Positions 8,868 through 17,725 of a DNA stretch of 64,000 bases are shown here, in pieces. Under the pieces are notes generated by a model, which ran no database searches, was not told the DNA's origin, and saw only the letters and a program-made list of their open reading frames with translations. The translations under genes were made by a program, and so were the position numbers. Origin of the DNA: Bryobacterales bacterium F-183 (lineage in GTDB: Bacteria > Acidobacteriota > Terriglobia > Bryobacterales > Bryobacteraceae); assembly GCA_016865505.2 (NCBI GenBank), contig AP025252.1:1736001-1800000 (forward strand), read 5' to 3'. The first letter of the stretch is position 1. The number at the start of each line of letters is the position of its first letter.

Positions 8868-9016
8868 GTTGTTCTCTCGGCTCCTTTTGTTTTCGCAAAC
8901 CGCTTCTTTGCGGCGACGCGTAGTTAGAATGCAATCGCCGCGCCAAAGTGTAAGTGATTTAGAATCAATCGGAAGGAGAGGTGCTGCAAATCTGCCCGGA
9001 AATTCTGACCAGCAAA

Positions 9017-10087
9017 TCAGTGAGAATCCGCAGATTTTGCCGGGTCGTCACCACAAGGCATGCGAATTTCCGCACGAAACAAAGGGGAATCGGGGTTAGA
9101 CGTATCTCGCGACACTTCCAGTTTCCCCTGTTCTCCGTACCTTGCCTCGAGCCGCTGCCGTACGTTCACGAGCCCGATGCCGCTACCCTTGCGAGGCTGA
9201 TACTCGGGGTCGTACGGGTTCGACACACGGATGAGCAGTGTGCCCTTGCCGCAACGTACTTCCATGCGCACCGTGCCATTCTCGCTAATGCCCGAAATGC
9301 CATGTTTCATAGCATTCTCGACAAGCGGCTGCACAATCAGCGACGGTACGTGGCAATGTCCGCAAGCCTCATCGATGGACTGCTCAATGTTGAGCCGCGA
9401 ACCAAAGCGGACGCGCTCCACTTCCAGGTAATTGAGGCAAAGTGCGATTTCTTCGCTCAACGGAATCGATTCGCGATCGCCAAGCTGCAGCGTGGTGCGC
9501 AAAAAGTCAGATAGCTTGATGCACATCTCGCGGGCGCGCTTTCCATCCGCGACGGACAACGCAGAGATCGAGTTGAGGCTATTGAACAGGAAGTGAGGAT
9601 TCACTTGCATCTTCAAGGCCTTCAACTGGGACTCACGGGCCAATGTCTGCGCCTGCTGTGAGGACTCAACAGACGACAGCAGATAATGCAGCGCGACGGT
9701 CAAGAGATAAAGCAGAACGCCAGCCACATAGAACAGCGCATAGAAGGGCTCGATACGCGTGTCGAACTGTGGGAAGAACCGAGTCAGCGTCCAGGCCCAG
9801 GCCACTGCCAGCAACACCCAGAAGGCACCCATTGCCGATGCCGCAGCAAAGTGGTTCAACACCAGCTTCATTGGCGCCGTACGCGACAGCGGCATGATGT
9901 TGCACAAATACCAGGACGACAAACAGAACAGAGAGTAAATCGCCAGCAGAGGCAGTACGAACGTTGCCGTCTCCGGCAGGGTCATTACCCCAGACGCGTA
10001 AGATCCCCACGTGAGCAATAGCTCCATGGGGACCCAGGAGATCAAGTAGAGCCGTAACCGCGCCGGGTTGGCAAGAATCGGATGCAC
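9017..10087 (-). CDS. LytS/YehU-type membrane sensor histidine kinase
   Basis: The 356-residue product has about four to six membrane helices in the first 135 residues. The His_kinase domain has an H-box at about residue 163 (NPHFLFNSLNSISAL) and an HATPase_c domain with N-box (LVENAMKHGI) and G-box (GSGIGLVNVRQRL). Members phosphorylate LytTR-type response regulators that control envelope or autolysis genes. No response regulator lies in the window, so the partner is elsewhere. The predicted start is a GTG at 10087 with little Shine-Dalgarno support. It is 28 bases downstream of the LiaF-like gene and is very likely cotranscribed. Confidence 0.88.
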   Translation of the reverse strand: MHPILANPARLRLYLISWVPMELLLTWGSYASGVMTLPETATFVLPLLAIYSLFCLSSWYLCNIMPLSRTAPMKLVLNHFAAASAMGAFWVLLAVAWAWTLTRFFPQFDTRIEPFYALFYVAGVLLYLLTVALHYLLSSVESSQQAQTLARESQLKALKMQVNPHFLFNSLNSISALSVADGKRAREMCIKLSDFLRTTLQLGDRESIPLSEEIALCLNYLEVERVRFGSRLNIEQSIDEACGHCHVPSLIVQPLVENAMKHGISGISENGTVRMEVRCGKGTLLIRVSNPYDPEYQPRKGSGIGLVNVRQRLEARYGEQGKLEVSRDTSNPDSPLFRAEIRMPCGDDPAKSADSH

Positions 10088-10115
10088 GTTGGTGTTTCGC
10101 TAGCCGGACCGGCGC

Positions 10116-10880
10116 TTAGTTTTCGACTTCGACGCCGCCAAAGATTGCGTTCCCGGTCAGAATCAGCTTCGGTGCGGGTTGCCCGTCCACCGACGCAGGC
10201 GCCGGAATCGTCTTATCTTCGAACCCGCCGAACACAGCCGAGCCGCGGACTTCCAAATTCCAGGTTTCCGGGATGCGCATCTTGATTCCACCGAAGATAG
10301 CATTCACTTCCACCGTCGCTGTGTTGCCCTTCATACGCGTCGGCCGAAAATCCAGTTCTACACCGCCGAACATGGCCATCACTTCGCCGCTTTCCAACTG
10401 CTGGCTGACCACCCGGCGCTTGACACCGCCGAATACAGCCGCGGGGTTGATGTGCGGTTGGTCCACTTGTGAATCGTCGCCGATCGCGCCGCCGTCGCCC
10501 ACTCGTCCGCCCCCCAGGTTGCGGGCCAGGAACACGACACCCAGTCCAATCAGGATGAGGGGACCGTAGAACTTCGATCCGACATTGATGATGTCCAGAT
10601 TGTCCAGCAGCTTGATTGCGCTCATGCTGACAATCAGTCCGCCTACCAGGTAGGAGAACAGAGACCGGCTGCGGAACAGAATGTGGACACCCCAAGCCAG
10701 TGGAGCCAGTGGCCAGTAGAACAGGATGTCGCGGAACCGCAGGATGCCGAAATTCTGGAGAAGCAGCGCGACCCCGATTGCGACCAGGATCAGGCCAGCG
10801 AATGTACTGCTCTTGGTGTTCCCGCCGAAGGTCTCGAACTTCACTCCCTTCCGGCCCTTAAAGTTGCCTCGCGTCTCCAT
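10116..10880 (-). CDS. LiaF-like membrane protein with C-terminal FGG repeats
   Basis: The 254-residue product has four membrane helices in residues about 27-125, typical of the LiaF transmembrane/DUF5668 region. The C-terminal half is a beta domain with five copies of an xxFGGxxxx strand-turn (AVFGGVKRR, AMFGGVELDF, AIFGGIKMRI, AVFGGFEDK, AIFGGVEVE), as in the LiaF/YvqF C-terminal family. LiaF proteins restrain a cognate sensor kinase that responds to envelope stress; the histidine kinase gene follows within 28 bases, so a similar role is inferred here. The kinase is LytS-type rather than LiaS-type, which is different from the Bacillus arrangement. The gene is divergent from 10983. Confidence 0.8.
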   Translation of the reverse strand: METRGNFKGRKGVKFETFGGNTKSSTFAGLILVAIGVALLLQNFGILRFRDILFYWPLAPLAWGVHILFRSRSLFSYLVGGLIVSMSAIKLLDNLDIINVGSKFYGPLILIGLGVVFLARNLGGGRVGDGGAIGDDSQVDQPHINPAAVFGGVKRRVVSQQLESGEVMAMFGGVELDFRPTRMKGNTATVEVNAIFGGIKMRIPETWNLEVRGSAVFGGFEDKTIPAPASVDGQPAPKLILTGNAIFGGVEVEN

Positions 10881-10982
10881 GGTTCAACAGTACAAGGCGA
10901 GGGGCCTGTCACGCGACTCTGGATCGGCGAATGGCGCGGAACTGTCGGTGAAACCCGCTGGAATGTCGGATACAGTGATGAA

Positions 10983-12596
10983 ATGCCGGAACTTGTACCT
11001 CCCCCTGCCATCACCTCGGTCACCGTATTTTCCAACCGTGCTCGCGTCACACGTTCCGGAAAGGCTACCCTACCCCAGGGTGCCAGTGTTGTCGAGATCC
11101 CCGATATCCCGTTGACTTTGCAGCAGGATTCCGTCCGCGTGCGCGGCTGGGGCGAGGCGGTCAAGATCCTCGGGATCGACGTCGCGACGGCATACCTGCC
11201 CGTCAGCCCGGACACCGAAGTACAAGCCGTCCAGGCGCAGGTCGAGGCGCTGGAAGCCGAAATCGCCAAGGTCAACGACGCCGTTGCCATCCTACAGGAC
11301 CGTCTCAAAACTCTCGCCTCGGTGCGCGCCAACAGCGCAGATGCCGTCGTCAAAGGGATCGCCAAAGGCAGGACGTCCGTCGAGGCGCTAGACGGTATTC
11401 TGGCGTACGCAGACCGTGAGGAGGCGGCCTCCCGCATCGCCCTACAGTCCCACAGCGAAACGTCTCGCGACCTCAACCGGCAACTCGCCGCGGTCAAGGC
11501 AAAACTACAACAGATGCGCCAGGCGGGCGCCACAGAACGCCGTTCGATCCGATTATCCGTCGACACAGCAAATCCCGGCGAGACTCCATTCGACTTCGCG
11601 GTGACCTACGTCTGCGATGGGGCCACTTGGGAGCCTCTCTACGACATGCGGCTTGACGACCAGGGCAAGGTACATGCCACATACCTGGCGATGGTCACCC
11701 AAAACACCGGGGAAGACTGGAGCGACGTCGACCTGTCGCTATCCACCGCCCGAGCGGCTGCCATCCAATCGATTCCCAAACTCGACCCCTGGTACCTGCG
11801 CATGTACACCGAAATGGTCCGCCCGGGTGCAATGCCGTACGCCGCCATGGCCCGAGTTCGTGCGTTCGGAGGCGGTGGGGGTGACGCAGAAGCGATGGAT
11901 GAGATGGTCGCCTCCGCCGCGCCGCCGCAAGCCGCCGCGCCAATCGCCCCAGCCGAAGTCCAGCAAGCTGAGGTATCGGAGCAAGGCGCATCCGCCACCT
12001 TCCATGTCCCGCGCCGCATGTCGATTCCATCTGGCGGTATGCCCCACCGTACGCAGATCGCCGAGTTCGGCCTCCCAGCCAAGGTGGATTACGTCGCCGC
12101 ACCAAAGCTCGCGCTCGAAGCGTACATCCGAGCCACTGTCACCAATGACTCACCGCTGGTACTTCTGCCGGGCAAAGCGAACCTCTTCCATGGTGACGAC
12201 TTTGTCGGTACATCCTTCATCGACGCCGCCGCCGGACGCGAGTTCGAACTGCAAATGGGCGTCGACGAACGCATCGGAATCGAGCGGCAGTTGGTAACTC
12301 GGGATGTCTCCAAGACATTTTTAGGAGGCTCACGCAAGATCACGTACATCTATAGGATCAAGTTGGTGAACCGCCTCACCTCGCCGGCGGAGCTTACCCT
12401 TCTCGATCAGATCCCACATTCGAGTCACGAAGATATCAAGGTTAAGTTACTGGACACCACTCCGAAACCTTTCGAGGTGACAGAGCTTGGAGAGCTGAGG
12501 TGGAAGATAACGCTCGAATCCGGTGCCCCGCAACAGGTCCAATTTGAGTTCACCATCGAGCATCCAAAGACCCAGTCCGTGGTAGGGATTGCATAA
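10983..12596 (+). CDS. MuiA-like (DUF4139/DUF4140) protein
   Basis: The 537-residue product matches the mucoidy-inhibitor A family. It has an N-terminal DUF4140 part (ITSVTVFSNRARVTRSGKATLPQGASVVEIPDIP), a coiled coil near residues 75-185, then a DUF4139 beta region (VTYVCDGATWEPLYDMRLDD, NTGEDWSDVDLSLSTA, ITYIYRIKLVNRLTSPAELTLLDQIP). A Pro/Ala/Glu-rich insert lies near residues 285-330. The function of the family is unknown, with a loose link to envelope or exopolysaccharide. I chose the ATG at 10983; the frame is open back to 10683, but that part overlaps the divergent LiaF-like gene and has no family similarity. There is no obvious signal peptide. Confidence 0.8.
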   Translation: MPELVPPPAITSVTVFSNRARVTRSGKATLPQGASVVEIPDIPLTLQQDSVRVRGWGEAVKILGIDVATAYLPVSPDTEVQAVQAQVEALEAEIAKVNDAVAILQDRLKTLASVRANSADAVVKGIAKGRTSVEALDGILAYADREEAASRIALQSHSETSRDLNRQLAAVKAKLQQMRQAGATERRSIRLSVDTANPGETPFDFAVTYVCDGATWEPLYDMRLDDQGKVHATYLAMVTQNTGEDWSDVDLSLSTARAAAIQSIPKLDPWYLRMYTEMVRPGAMPYAAMARVRAFGGGGGDAEAMDEMVASAAPPQAAAPIAPAEVQQAEVSEQGASATFHVPRRMSIPSGGMPHRTQIAEFGLPAKVDYVAAPKLALEAYIRATVTNDSPLVLLPGKANLFHGDDFVGTSFIDAAAGREFELQMGVDERIGIERQLVTRDVSKTFLGGSRKITYIYRIKLVNRLTSPAELTLLDQIPHSSHEDIKVKLLDTTPKPFEVTELGELRWKITLESGAPQQVQFEFTIEHPKTQSVVGIA

Positions 12597-12789
12597 AGCA
12601 AACAAGTTTTCGAGAGCTCCTGTAACCTTTTTGGAACGGAATGGCGCATGCGTTAGCACCTTCCGTAGGTGGATAGCGTCAAACGCAAACCTGAACTCCT
12701 CACCTTTCAGTAACGCTAAAAAGTCAGTAAGTGAACTATTTGGGCCTCAGAAAACCCTGTAAATACGCACTTTACTGTAGATTCGAGTA

Positions 12790-12818
12790 TTGACACTTTT
12801 GTTAACGGGGCGTAAGCT
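12790..12818 (+). promoter_or_regulatory. Sigma-70-type promoter of carD
   Basis: TTGACA at 12790-12795 and TAAGCT at 12813-12818 are separated by 17 bases. The carD start codon is 60 bases downstream. Confidence 0.55.
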
Positions 12819-12877
12819 GACATTTCAGCAGTACACGCCCATGGCGTAAACTTAATGAAGGTGTACGAGGTCCGCGC

Positions 12878-13387
12878 ATGACCTTCCAAATTGGGGAAAA
12901 GGTGGTTTATCCGAACTATGGAGTTGGAACCATCGAAAATATCAGCACTCGGGTATCGGGAACCCGTCCAGAGCGCTTTTACCTGCTGAGACTGACCGTG
13001 AATAACATGACCGTGATGGTGCCCTGCAGCCATGCCGGGGATGTCGGTCTCCGCAAAGTCACCAAAACCAGTGAACTCGCCAAGATGTTCTGCTTCCTAG
13101 CCGGTGGGGCGTGCCGCTCCAATCGCGACTGGAAAGACCGGTTCAAAGAGAACTCGGAAAAGATGCAGCATGGCAGCATCCTGGAAATCGCAGAAGTGCT
13201 GAAAGGACTCTTAATTCAGCAGCAGCTGAAGCCCCTCTCGTTCCGCGAAAAGAAGATGCTGGACCGGGCTCGTCAGATGCTGATCACCGAAGTCTGCACC
13301 GTCAAGTCGCTACGGGAGTCGGATTCCATCCAGTTGCTCGATCAGGCGCTGGCCAAGTCGAATCTGCGGTTCCCGCTGCCCATGTAG
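12878..13387 (+). CDS. CarD/CdnL family transcription regulator
   Basis: The 169-residue product begins with the RNA polymerase-interacting domain (MTFQIGEKVVYPNYGVGTIENI to VMVPCSHAGDVGLRKV) and continues with a helical C-terminal domain (GSILEIAEVLKGLLIQQQLKPLSFREKKMLDRARQML) of the kind that contacts promoter DNA at the upstream edge of the bubble. CarD stabilises open complexes, often at rRNA promoters. Length and order fit the family. A sigma-70-like promoter lies upstream and a terminator downstream, so it is a single-gene unit. Confidence 0.93.
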   Translation: MTFQIGEKVVYPNYGVGTIENISTRVSGTRPERFYLLRLTVNNMTVMVPCSHAGDVGLRKVTKTSELAKMFCFLAGGACRSNRDWKDRFKENSEKMQHGSILEIAEVLKGLLIQQQLKPLSFREKKMLDRARQMLITEVCTVKSLRESDSIQLLDQALAKSNLRFPLPM

Positions 13388-13431
13388 TTTCTTACCTATC
13401 CCAAGCTTTTCTCGTACGTACTGAAGCAAAG

Positions 13432-13461
13432 AGGGTCCTGCCAAAAGCGGGACCCTTTTTC
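13432..13461 (+). terminator. Rho-independent terminator of carD
   Basis: AGGGTCCTG and CGGGACCCT pair around the loop CCAAAAG and are followed by TTTTT. Confidence 0.85.
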
Positions 13462-13491
13462 TGTGCGCGCCAGCCGGAGTAGAATTGCGGG

Positions 13492-14643
13492 ATGCTCGCC
13501 GCCGTCGCCCTTCTTGCCGCCCTGTTACCTGCCCAGCAGACACCCGCTACAGCCACGCGTGGCGTCCAGAAGATCGTCGGCAACGGCCACTTTCTCGTAC
13601 TGTTCTCCGATGGCACCGTAGGTGGCTGGGGCGACATGCGCGACGGCCAACTCGGGCCCATTGCAGCGATCCCCAACTCGAGCGGTCACTCCCGAACCTT
13701 CGTGTCCCTCCCGCTGCCGGCCAAAGCTATCGACATCGCTACGGGAGGCCGTACGTCGTACATTCTGCTCGAAAGCGGATCCGTCCTCGCCCTAGGCTAC
13801 GGCAGAAACGGCGAACTCGGCTGCGGTGAACCCTGCCTCAAAGGCTCCGAAACACCAGTACCCGTTGTGGGACTCTCTGATGTCATCGCCATCTCGGCCG
13901 GTGAACAAACCGCCTTCGCCGTGCATCGTGACGGCACCGTTAGCGGCTGGGGTACCCGTGGCGTCCTGCTCGGCCCGCAAGACCCCGACAAGCGCAATCA
14001 GCTCACCCCTGAGCGCATCCCTGGCCCCCGGGACATCATCACCATCAGCGCCACCGGAGGCACCCACGTACTCGCTCTCACCCGAGCCGGTACGGTCTGG
14101 CATTGGGGTAAGTTGCCTTTGGGCATCATCTTTTCGGATGACCCGGTCATCGCCCCGCACGAGGTCCCAGGGCTCACCGGCGTGCAGGCCGTCGTCACCA
14201 CAGGCGTCGCGGCAGTACTCAAAAAAGACGGTACGGTGTGGGTTTGGGGCAAGAACGAGCAGGCGCAATTCGGCAACGGCAGGCGCGACAGCAGTGAGAA
14301 ATCAGCCGCCCCGATTCGAGTGCCTGGTGTCGCCGGCGTCACCCAGCTCGCCGGTGCCTGGATCGGACGCCATTTCCTGGCCCTCCTCCGCGACGGGACG
14401 ATCAAGACCTGGGGCAACACCGACTGGGGACAGGCTGGCACCGGCGTGACCGGTATGGAGCAAGCCACACCCGTCACGTCCAAGATCAGCGGCGTCAAGG
14501 CGGTGTTCGCGGCAGGCAACAACTCCTTCGCCATCCGTAGCGACGGTTCGGTCTGGATCTGGGGCAATGGCGGAGGCTACTCTGGCGTTTGGCCGCTGGG
14601 CCGCAAGCCCGCACCGCTGCCCGTTCCGTTACCGCTCCCCTGA
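13492..14643 (+). CDS. Secreted RCC1-repeat (beta-propeller) protein
   Basis: The 383-residue product has a short signal peptide (MLAAVALLAALLPAQQ) and about six RCC1-type repeats, marked by G-x-x-x-x-W-G motifs: DGTVGGWGDMRDGQLG, SGSVLALGYGRNGELG, DGTVSGWG, AGTVWHWG, DGTVWVWGKNEQAQFG, DGTIKTWGNTDWGQAG and DGSVWIWGNGG. This predicts a seven-bladed propeller, probably used for protein binding outside the cytoplasm. No enzyme motif is visible. Its last 67 bases overlap the 3' end of the convergent MFS gene. Confidence 0.85.
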   Translation: MLAAVALLAALLPAQQTPATATRGVQKIVGNGHFLVLFSDGTVGGWGDMRDGQLGPIAAIPNSSGHSRTFVSLPLPAKAIDIATGGRTSYILLESGSVLALGYGRNGELGCGEPCLKGSETPVPVVGLSDVIAISAGEQTAFAVHRDGTVSGWGTRGVLLGPQDPDKRNQLTPERIPGPRDIITISATGGTHVLALTRAGTVWHWGKLPLGIIFSDDPVIAPHEVPGLTGVQAVVTTGVAAVLKKDGTVWVWGKNEQAQFGNGRRDSSEKSAAPIRVPGVAGVTQLAGAWIGRHFLALLRDGTIKTWGNTDWGQAGTGVTGMEQATPVTSKISGVKAVFAAGNNSFAIRSDGSVWIWGNGGGYSGVWPLGRKPAPLPVPLPLP

Positions 14644-15824
14644 CCGGTGGTTCTCGCGGGCCACAACCGCAGCGCCAGCACGATGCTCAGCAGTTGTACG
14701 CACACAATCAGCGTTACGCACCCCGTCCACCCATAGTGCGGCCACACCAAGCCCGGCACTGCCGCGCCCGCCGAGCCTCCCGCATAGTAAGCCGCCCCGT
14801 ACAAACCCACGGCAAGCGCGCGATTGTGACTCGTCGCTACCCCCAGGTATGAGTTCGTAGACGCCTGTGCTGTAAACACGCCGGAACAGCACAGCGCCAG
14901 TCCGATCAACACCAGAATCAGGTTAGGCGCGAGCGTCAGCAGTACCCCCGCCACACCGCCCGCTACCCCGATCGTCAACGTCCGTCGCGGACCCCGCCGG
15001 TCCAGTCCCCGCCCGGCGATTCGTGTCGCCAGCGCACCAAACAGGTACACAAAGAACAGCCAACCCAACTGCGCAGAGGTCAGATGAAACGGCTCCTGCG
15101 CCAAGTGGAAGTTGATGTACGTGAACGTGCTCGTCAAGGTGAACAGCACGCAGAATCCCACCGCCAACGTGGCCATCAACTGCGGATTCCGAAGGTGCGC
15201 TGCGACGGCCTCGCGCACCGGCAACTCATCTTCCGACGCCTTGGCTTTCGCGACACGGTCCGCATGCGTCTCCGGCGGCAGCCAGATCCACAACCCGATC
15301 GCACAGCCCAGATTCAGCAGTCCCACAGCAAAGAACACCCAGTGCGTATCCACCACGCCAGCCAGCAGACCCGCGACGAAACGCCCGGAAAAGCCGCCAA
15401 AAATCGTCCCGATGATGTAGAAGGAAGTCGCGCGACCTGTCTGGTTCGCCGCACCCCACTGCTCGTGGATGTATGCCACCGTCGCCGCGACAATCCCCGG
15501 AGTCGCCACCCCGATCAGGAACCGCGTCACCAAGAACAGTCCAAGGGTGGATGTCGCCGCGGACAGCAAAGAAAACACAGCCAAGGCAAATGCCGCGATC
15601 AGGATCAAGCGTTGCCGCCCGATCCGGTCCGCAAGTGCCCCCGCAAACGGCGACGCGATCGCCATTCCGAAGGTCGCAAACGTGATGGACAAGCTGATCT
15701 CGCCCGCCGAAGTTCGGAACACGCGAGCCAGCATCGGCAACAGCGGCTGCGGCGCATAGATCGACAGAAATGCCGTGAACCCCGCCAGCATCACCGCGAG
15801 GATGCGCGTATCCACGATGCTCAC
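14577..15824 (-). CDS. MFS transporter (YnfM-like)
   Basis: The product is about 415 residues with twelve predicted membrane helices. It has the MFS motif after helix 2 (GALADRIGRQR) and an equivalent in the second half (AGRGLDRRGPRR). The YnfM-like sub-group of drug/metabolite exporters fits best (FLSIYAPQPLLPMLARVFRTSAGEISLSIT). The GTG at 15824 forms a GTGA overlap with the stop of the glycosyltransferase gene, so I prefer it to the more upstream in-frame ATG at 15863. The substrate is unknown. It is the third gene of a coupled operon. Confidence 0.88.
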   Translation of the reverse strand: MSIVDTRILAVMLAGFTAFLSIYAPQPLLPMLARVFRTSAGEISLSITFATFGMAIASPFAGALADRIGRQRLILIAAFALAVFSLLSAATSTLGLFLVTRFLIGVATPGIVAATVAYIHEQWGAANQTGRATSFYIIGTIFGGFSGRFVAGLLAGVVDTHWVFFAVGLLNLGCAIGLWIWLPPETHADRVAKAKASEDELPVREAVAAHLRNPQLMATLAVGFCVLFTLTSTFTYINFHLAQEPFHLTSAQLGWLFFVYLFGALATRIAGRGLDRRGPRRTLTIGVAGGVAGVLLTLAPNLILVLIGLALCCSGVFTAQASTNSYLGVATSHNRALAVGLYGAAYYAGGSAGAAVPGLVWPHYGWTGCVTLIVCVQLLSIVLALRLWPARTTGQGSGNGTGSGAGLRPSGQTPE

Positions 15825-17314
15825 TGCTGGAACGCCCGAGGCGACGTGTAAATCGCCAGCCACTGTCCGCGCTGTTCCAACCGCAGCGCCTGGACATACC
15901 CCAAGGACCGCATCTCTGCCGCCGTGATCTGCGGCGAATACCCGTAGTACTTCACCAGGAACTCACGCACCCAGGGGATCGCCGACAGCGTCCACGCCGG
16001 TTCGTGCAGGCGGTCGTAAAGCACCACCACCTCAACCCCAGGAGCCTTCCGTAGCGCCTCCTCCACATTGCGAGGGGAAAAGTCCGTCGTCTCGACGATC
16101 TGCTCAAACGTCATGTCCGAGTACCCGAACTCCGCCCGCCGCAAGGCATCGGTCAAAGGCCACGCCGTCGCGACACTCCTCGGGCGCCTCGGCTGCATAC
16201 GATTCAACGCGATTGCCGCTTCCTCATGCAGTTGGACAAAGTCGGTGAAGGCAATGTTGTTCTCAAACGGAGCCAGATACGGCGGACCCGTAAAGATCGA
16301 CACAATCAGCCCCACCGTCAAAGCCGCCGGAGCCACCAAGCGCAGCCGCGCACTCTGCAGGTTGGCAAATGCGCACCCCATCGCCGCGTACACCAGCGGC
16401 AACACCGGCAACAGGTACCGTTCGAGCACCGCGCCACCAAAGACGCTCACCGTCAGAATATGCGCGAACCCGAAAGCCGCCACCCATCGCCAGGCGACGC
16501 TACCGGCAAACGTACCCCGAGGCGCAGCCAGGATCGCCAACGTCCCGATCCACCGGAACTCCGACACAAACAGGTAGAAGAATCGCCGCGGCACCGCCGC
16601 CAGCAGCCGTACCGGATGCAGCGAGTACACCGCGTTGTACTGCGCAAACTGGCTATCGCCCAGCGGACTCCCCGTTTCCTGCCACAGCGCGCCTACCCAG
16701 ATAAACAGAGGAACGAGCGACGCCACATAGTACGCCGCAAACTTCCACTGCCGCTCCCGTACCACAAGCCACGCTGCAATCATCCCCGGCAAGATCGCGC
16801 CAGTCTCTTTGGACATGCACAACGCCGTACAAGCCACTGCCGCCATCGCATGGCGCTCTTCCAGAAACAGGTATAGCGCCCAAACGGTAAACACCATCGC
16901 GGGCATATCCAACTGCGCGAGCATCGACTGCGCGTAAAACAGCGGCGACGCGAGCAGCAACAGGATCGCAGGCAGGGCAGGGTACCCCGGGCACCCGCGT
17001 CCCAACCGTATCGCCAGCAGGAACGACCCCAAAGCGCCAAACGCAGCCAGCGCCAACATCGCCAGGCGAGTGGCCAGGATGGAATGCGCGCCGCTATTAC
17101 CAATCTTCCACACCAGCGCGAGGTACGCCATCACGCCCGGCGGATGGATGTTCGGTGTTGTGGTGATCGGAATCCAGCTTTGCGCGTACAACAGGTCGAG
17201 CGAAGCAGGGATGAACTGTCCAAGCTCATCCCAGAAATAAGGCAGGCGAAGGTAAGGGTAGTGAACCGCGGCCAATAGCAGAAACAATGCCGCCGCGATG
17301 GCCGCGCGGATCAC
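15821..17314 (-). CDS. GT39/ArnT-like membrane glycosyltransferase
   Basis: The 497-residue product has about eleven membrane helices and the acidic motif in the first external loop (PYFWDELGQFIP) that is catalytic in the PMT/ArnT GT-C fold. A conserved NIHPPGVMAYL segment follows. Such enzymes move a sugar from a polyprenyl-phosphate donor to a lipid or protein on the outer face of the inner membrane; donor and acceptor cannot be named here. Its ATG overlaps the stop of the DUF3467 gene (ATGA), and its own stop overlaps the MFS start. Confidence 0.85.
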   Translation of the reverse strand: MIRAAIAAALFLLLAAVHYPYLRLPYFWDELGQFIPASLDLLYAQSWIPITTTPNIHPPGVMAYLALVWKIGNSGAHSILATRLAMLALAAFGALGSFLLAIRLGRGCPGYPALPAILLLLASPLFYAQSMLAQLDMPAMVFTVWALYLFLEERHAMAAVACTALCMSKETGAILPGMIAAWLVVRERQWKFAAYYVASLVPLFIWVGALWQETGSPLGDSQFAQYNAVYSLHPVRLLAAVPRRFFYLFVSEFRWIGTLAILAAPRGTFAGSVAWRWVAAFGFAHILTVSVFGGAVLERYLLPVLPLVYAAMGCAFANLQSARLRLVAPAALTVGLIVSIFTGPPYLAPFENNIAFTDFVQLHEEAAIALNRMQPRRPRSVATAWPLTDALRRAEFGYSDMTFEQIVETTDFSPRNVEEALRKAPGVEVVVLYDRLHEPAWTLSAIPWVREFLVKYYGYSPQITAAEMRSLGYVQALRLEQRGQWLAIYTSPRAFQQ

Positions 17315-17634
17315 TGAATACTGGGTCCCTGAGGTCCGCCGGCGCCGGCCTTGGGCTCGAGAGGGATTTCGCCAAACATACTCTCGTACTGGGCAACGTT
17401 CTGCTGCAGGATGTTCATCAGCGCCTTGGCCTGCTGCGGGCTGACAAAGATGCCCTGTACGTTCTGGATCTCCACCTCATCGGCCTGCGTCTGGTTGACG
17501 GTGCCAAAGGTCAGGAAGAAGTCCCACAAGCTGACGCGAATCTGCACGCTATTGGCGTAGTGTTCGCGATAATCAGCCCGGTTGACGATCGTAACCTTGG
17601 TCTGCGGGGGCAAGGGAGAGTTGGCAGGAAACAT
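17311..17634 (-). CDS. DUF3467 family protein
   Basis: The 107-residue product matches DUF3467: VTIVNRADYREHYANSVQIRVSLWDFFLTFG, then VEIQNVQGIFVSPQQAKALMNILQQNVAQYE. The family is small, soluble and of unknown function. I chose the ATG at 17634, preceded by AGGAT, rather than an in-frame start at 17682 that adds unrelated residues. It is the first gene of the operon with the GT39 and MFS genes, overlapping the next by four bases. Confidence 0.8.
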   Translation of the reverse strand: MFPANSPLPPQTKVTIVNRADYREHYANSVQIRVSLWDFFLTFGTVNQTQADEVEIQNVQGIFVSPQQAKALMNILQQNVAQYESMFGEIPLEPKAGAGGPQGPSIQ

Positions 17635-17667
17635 CGAGATCCTAGGATAACAGCGGGGTAAAACAGA

Positions 17668-17701
17668 AACCGCCTGCCACACAGAATCGTGCAGCAGGCG
17701 G
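17668..17701 (-). terminator. Terminator of the M16 protease gene
   Basis: CCGCCTGC (17670-17677) and GCAGGCGG (17694-17701) form the stem. On the minus strand it is followed by TTTCTGTTTT, 25 bases after the protease stop. Confidence 0.75.
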
Positions 17702-17725
17702 CCTCGTTCACAACAGTATGGGCTG

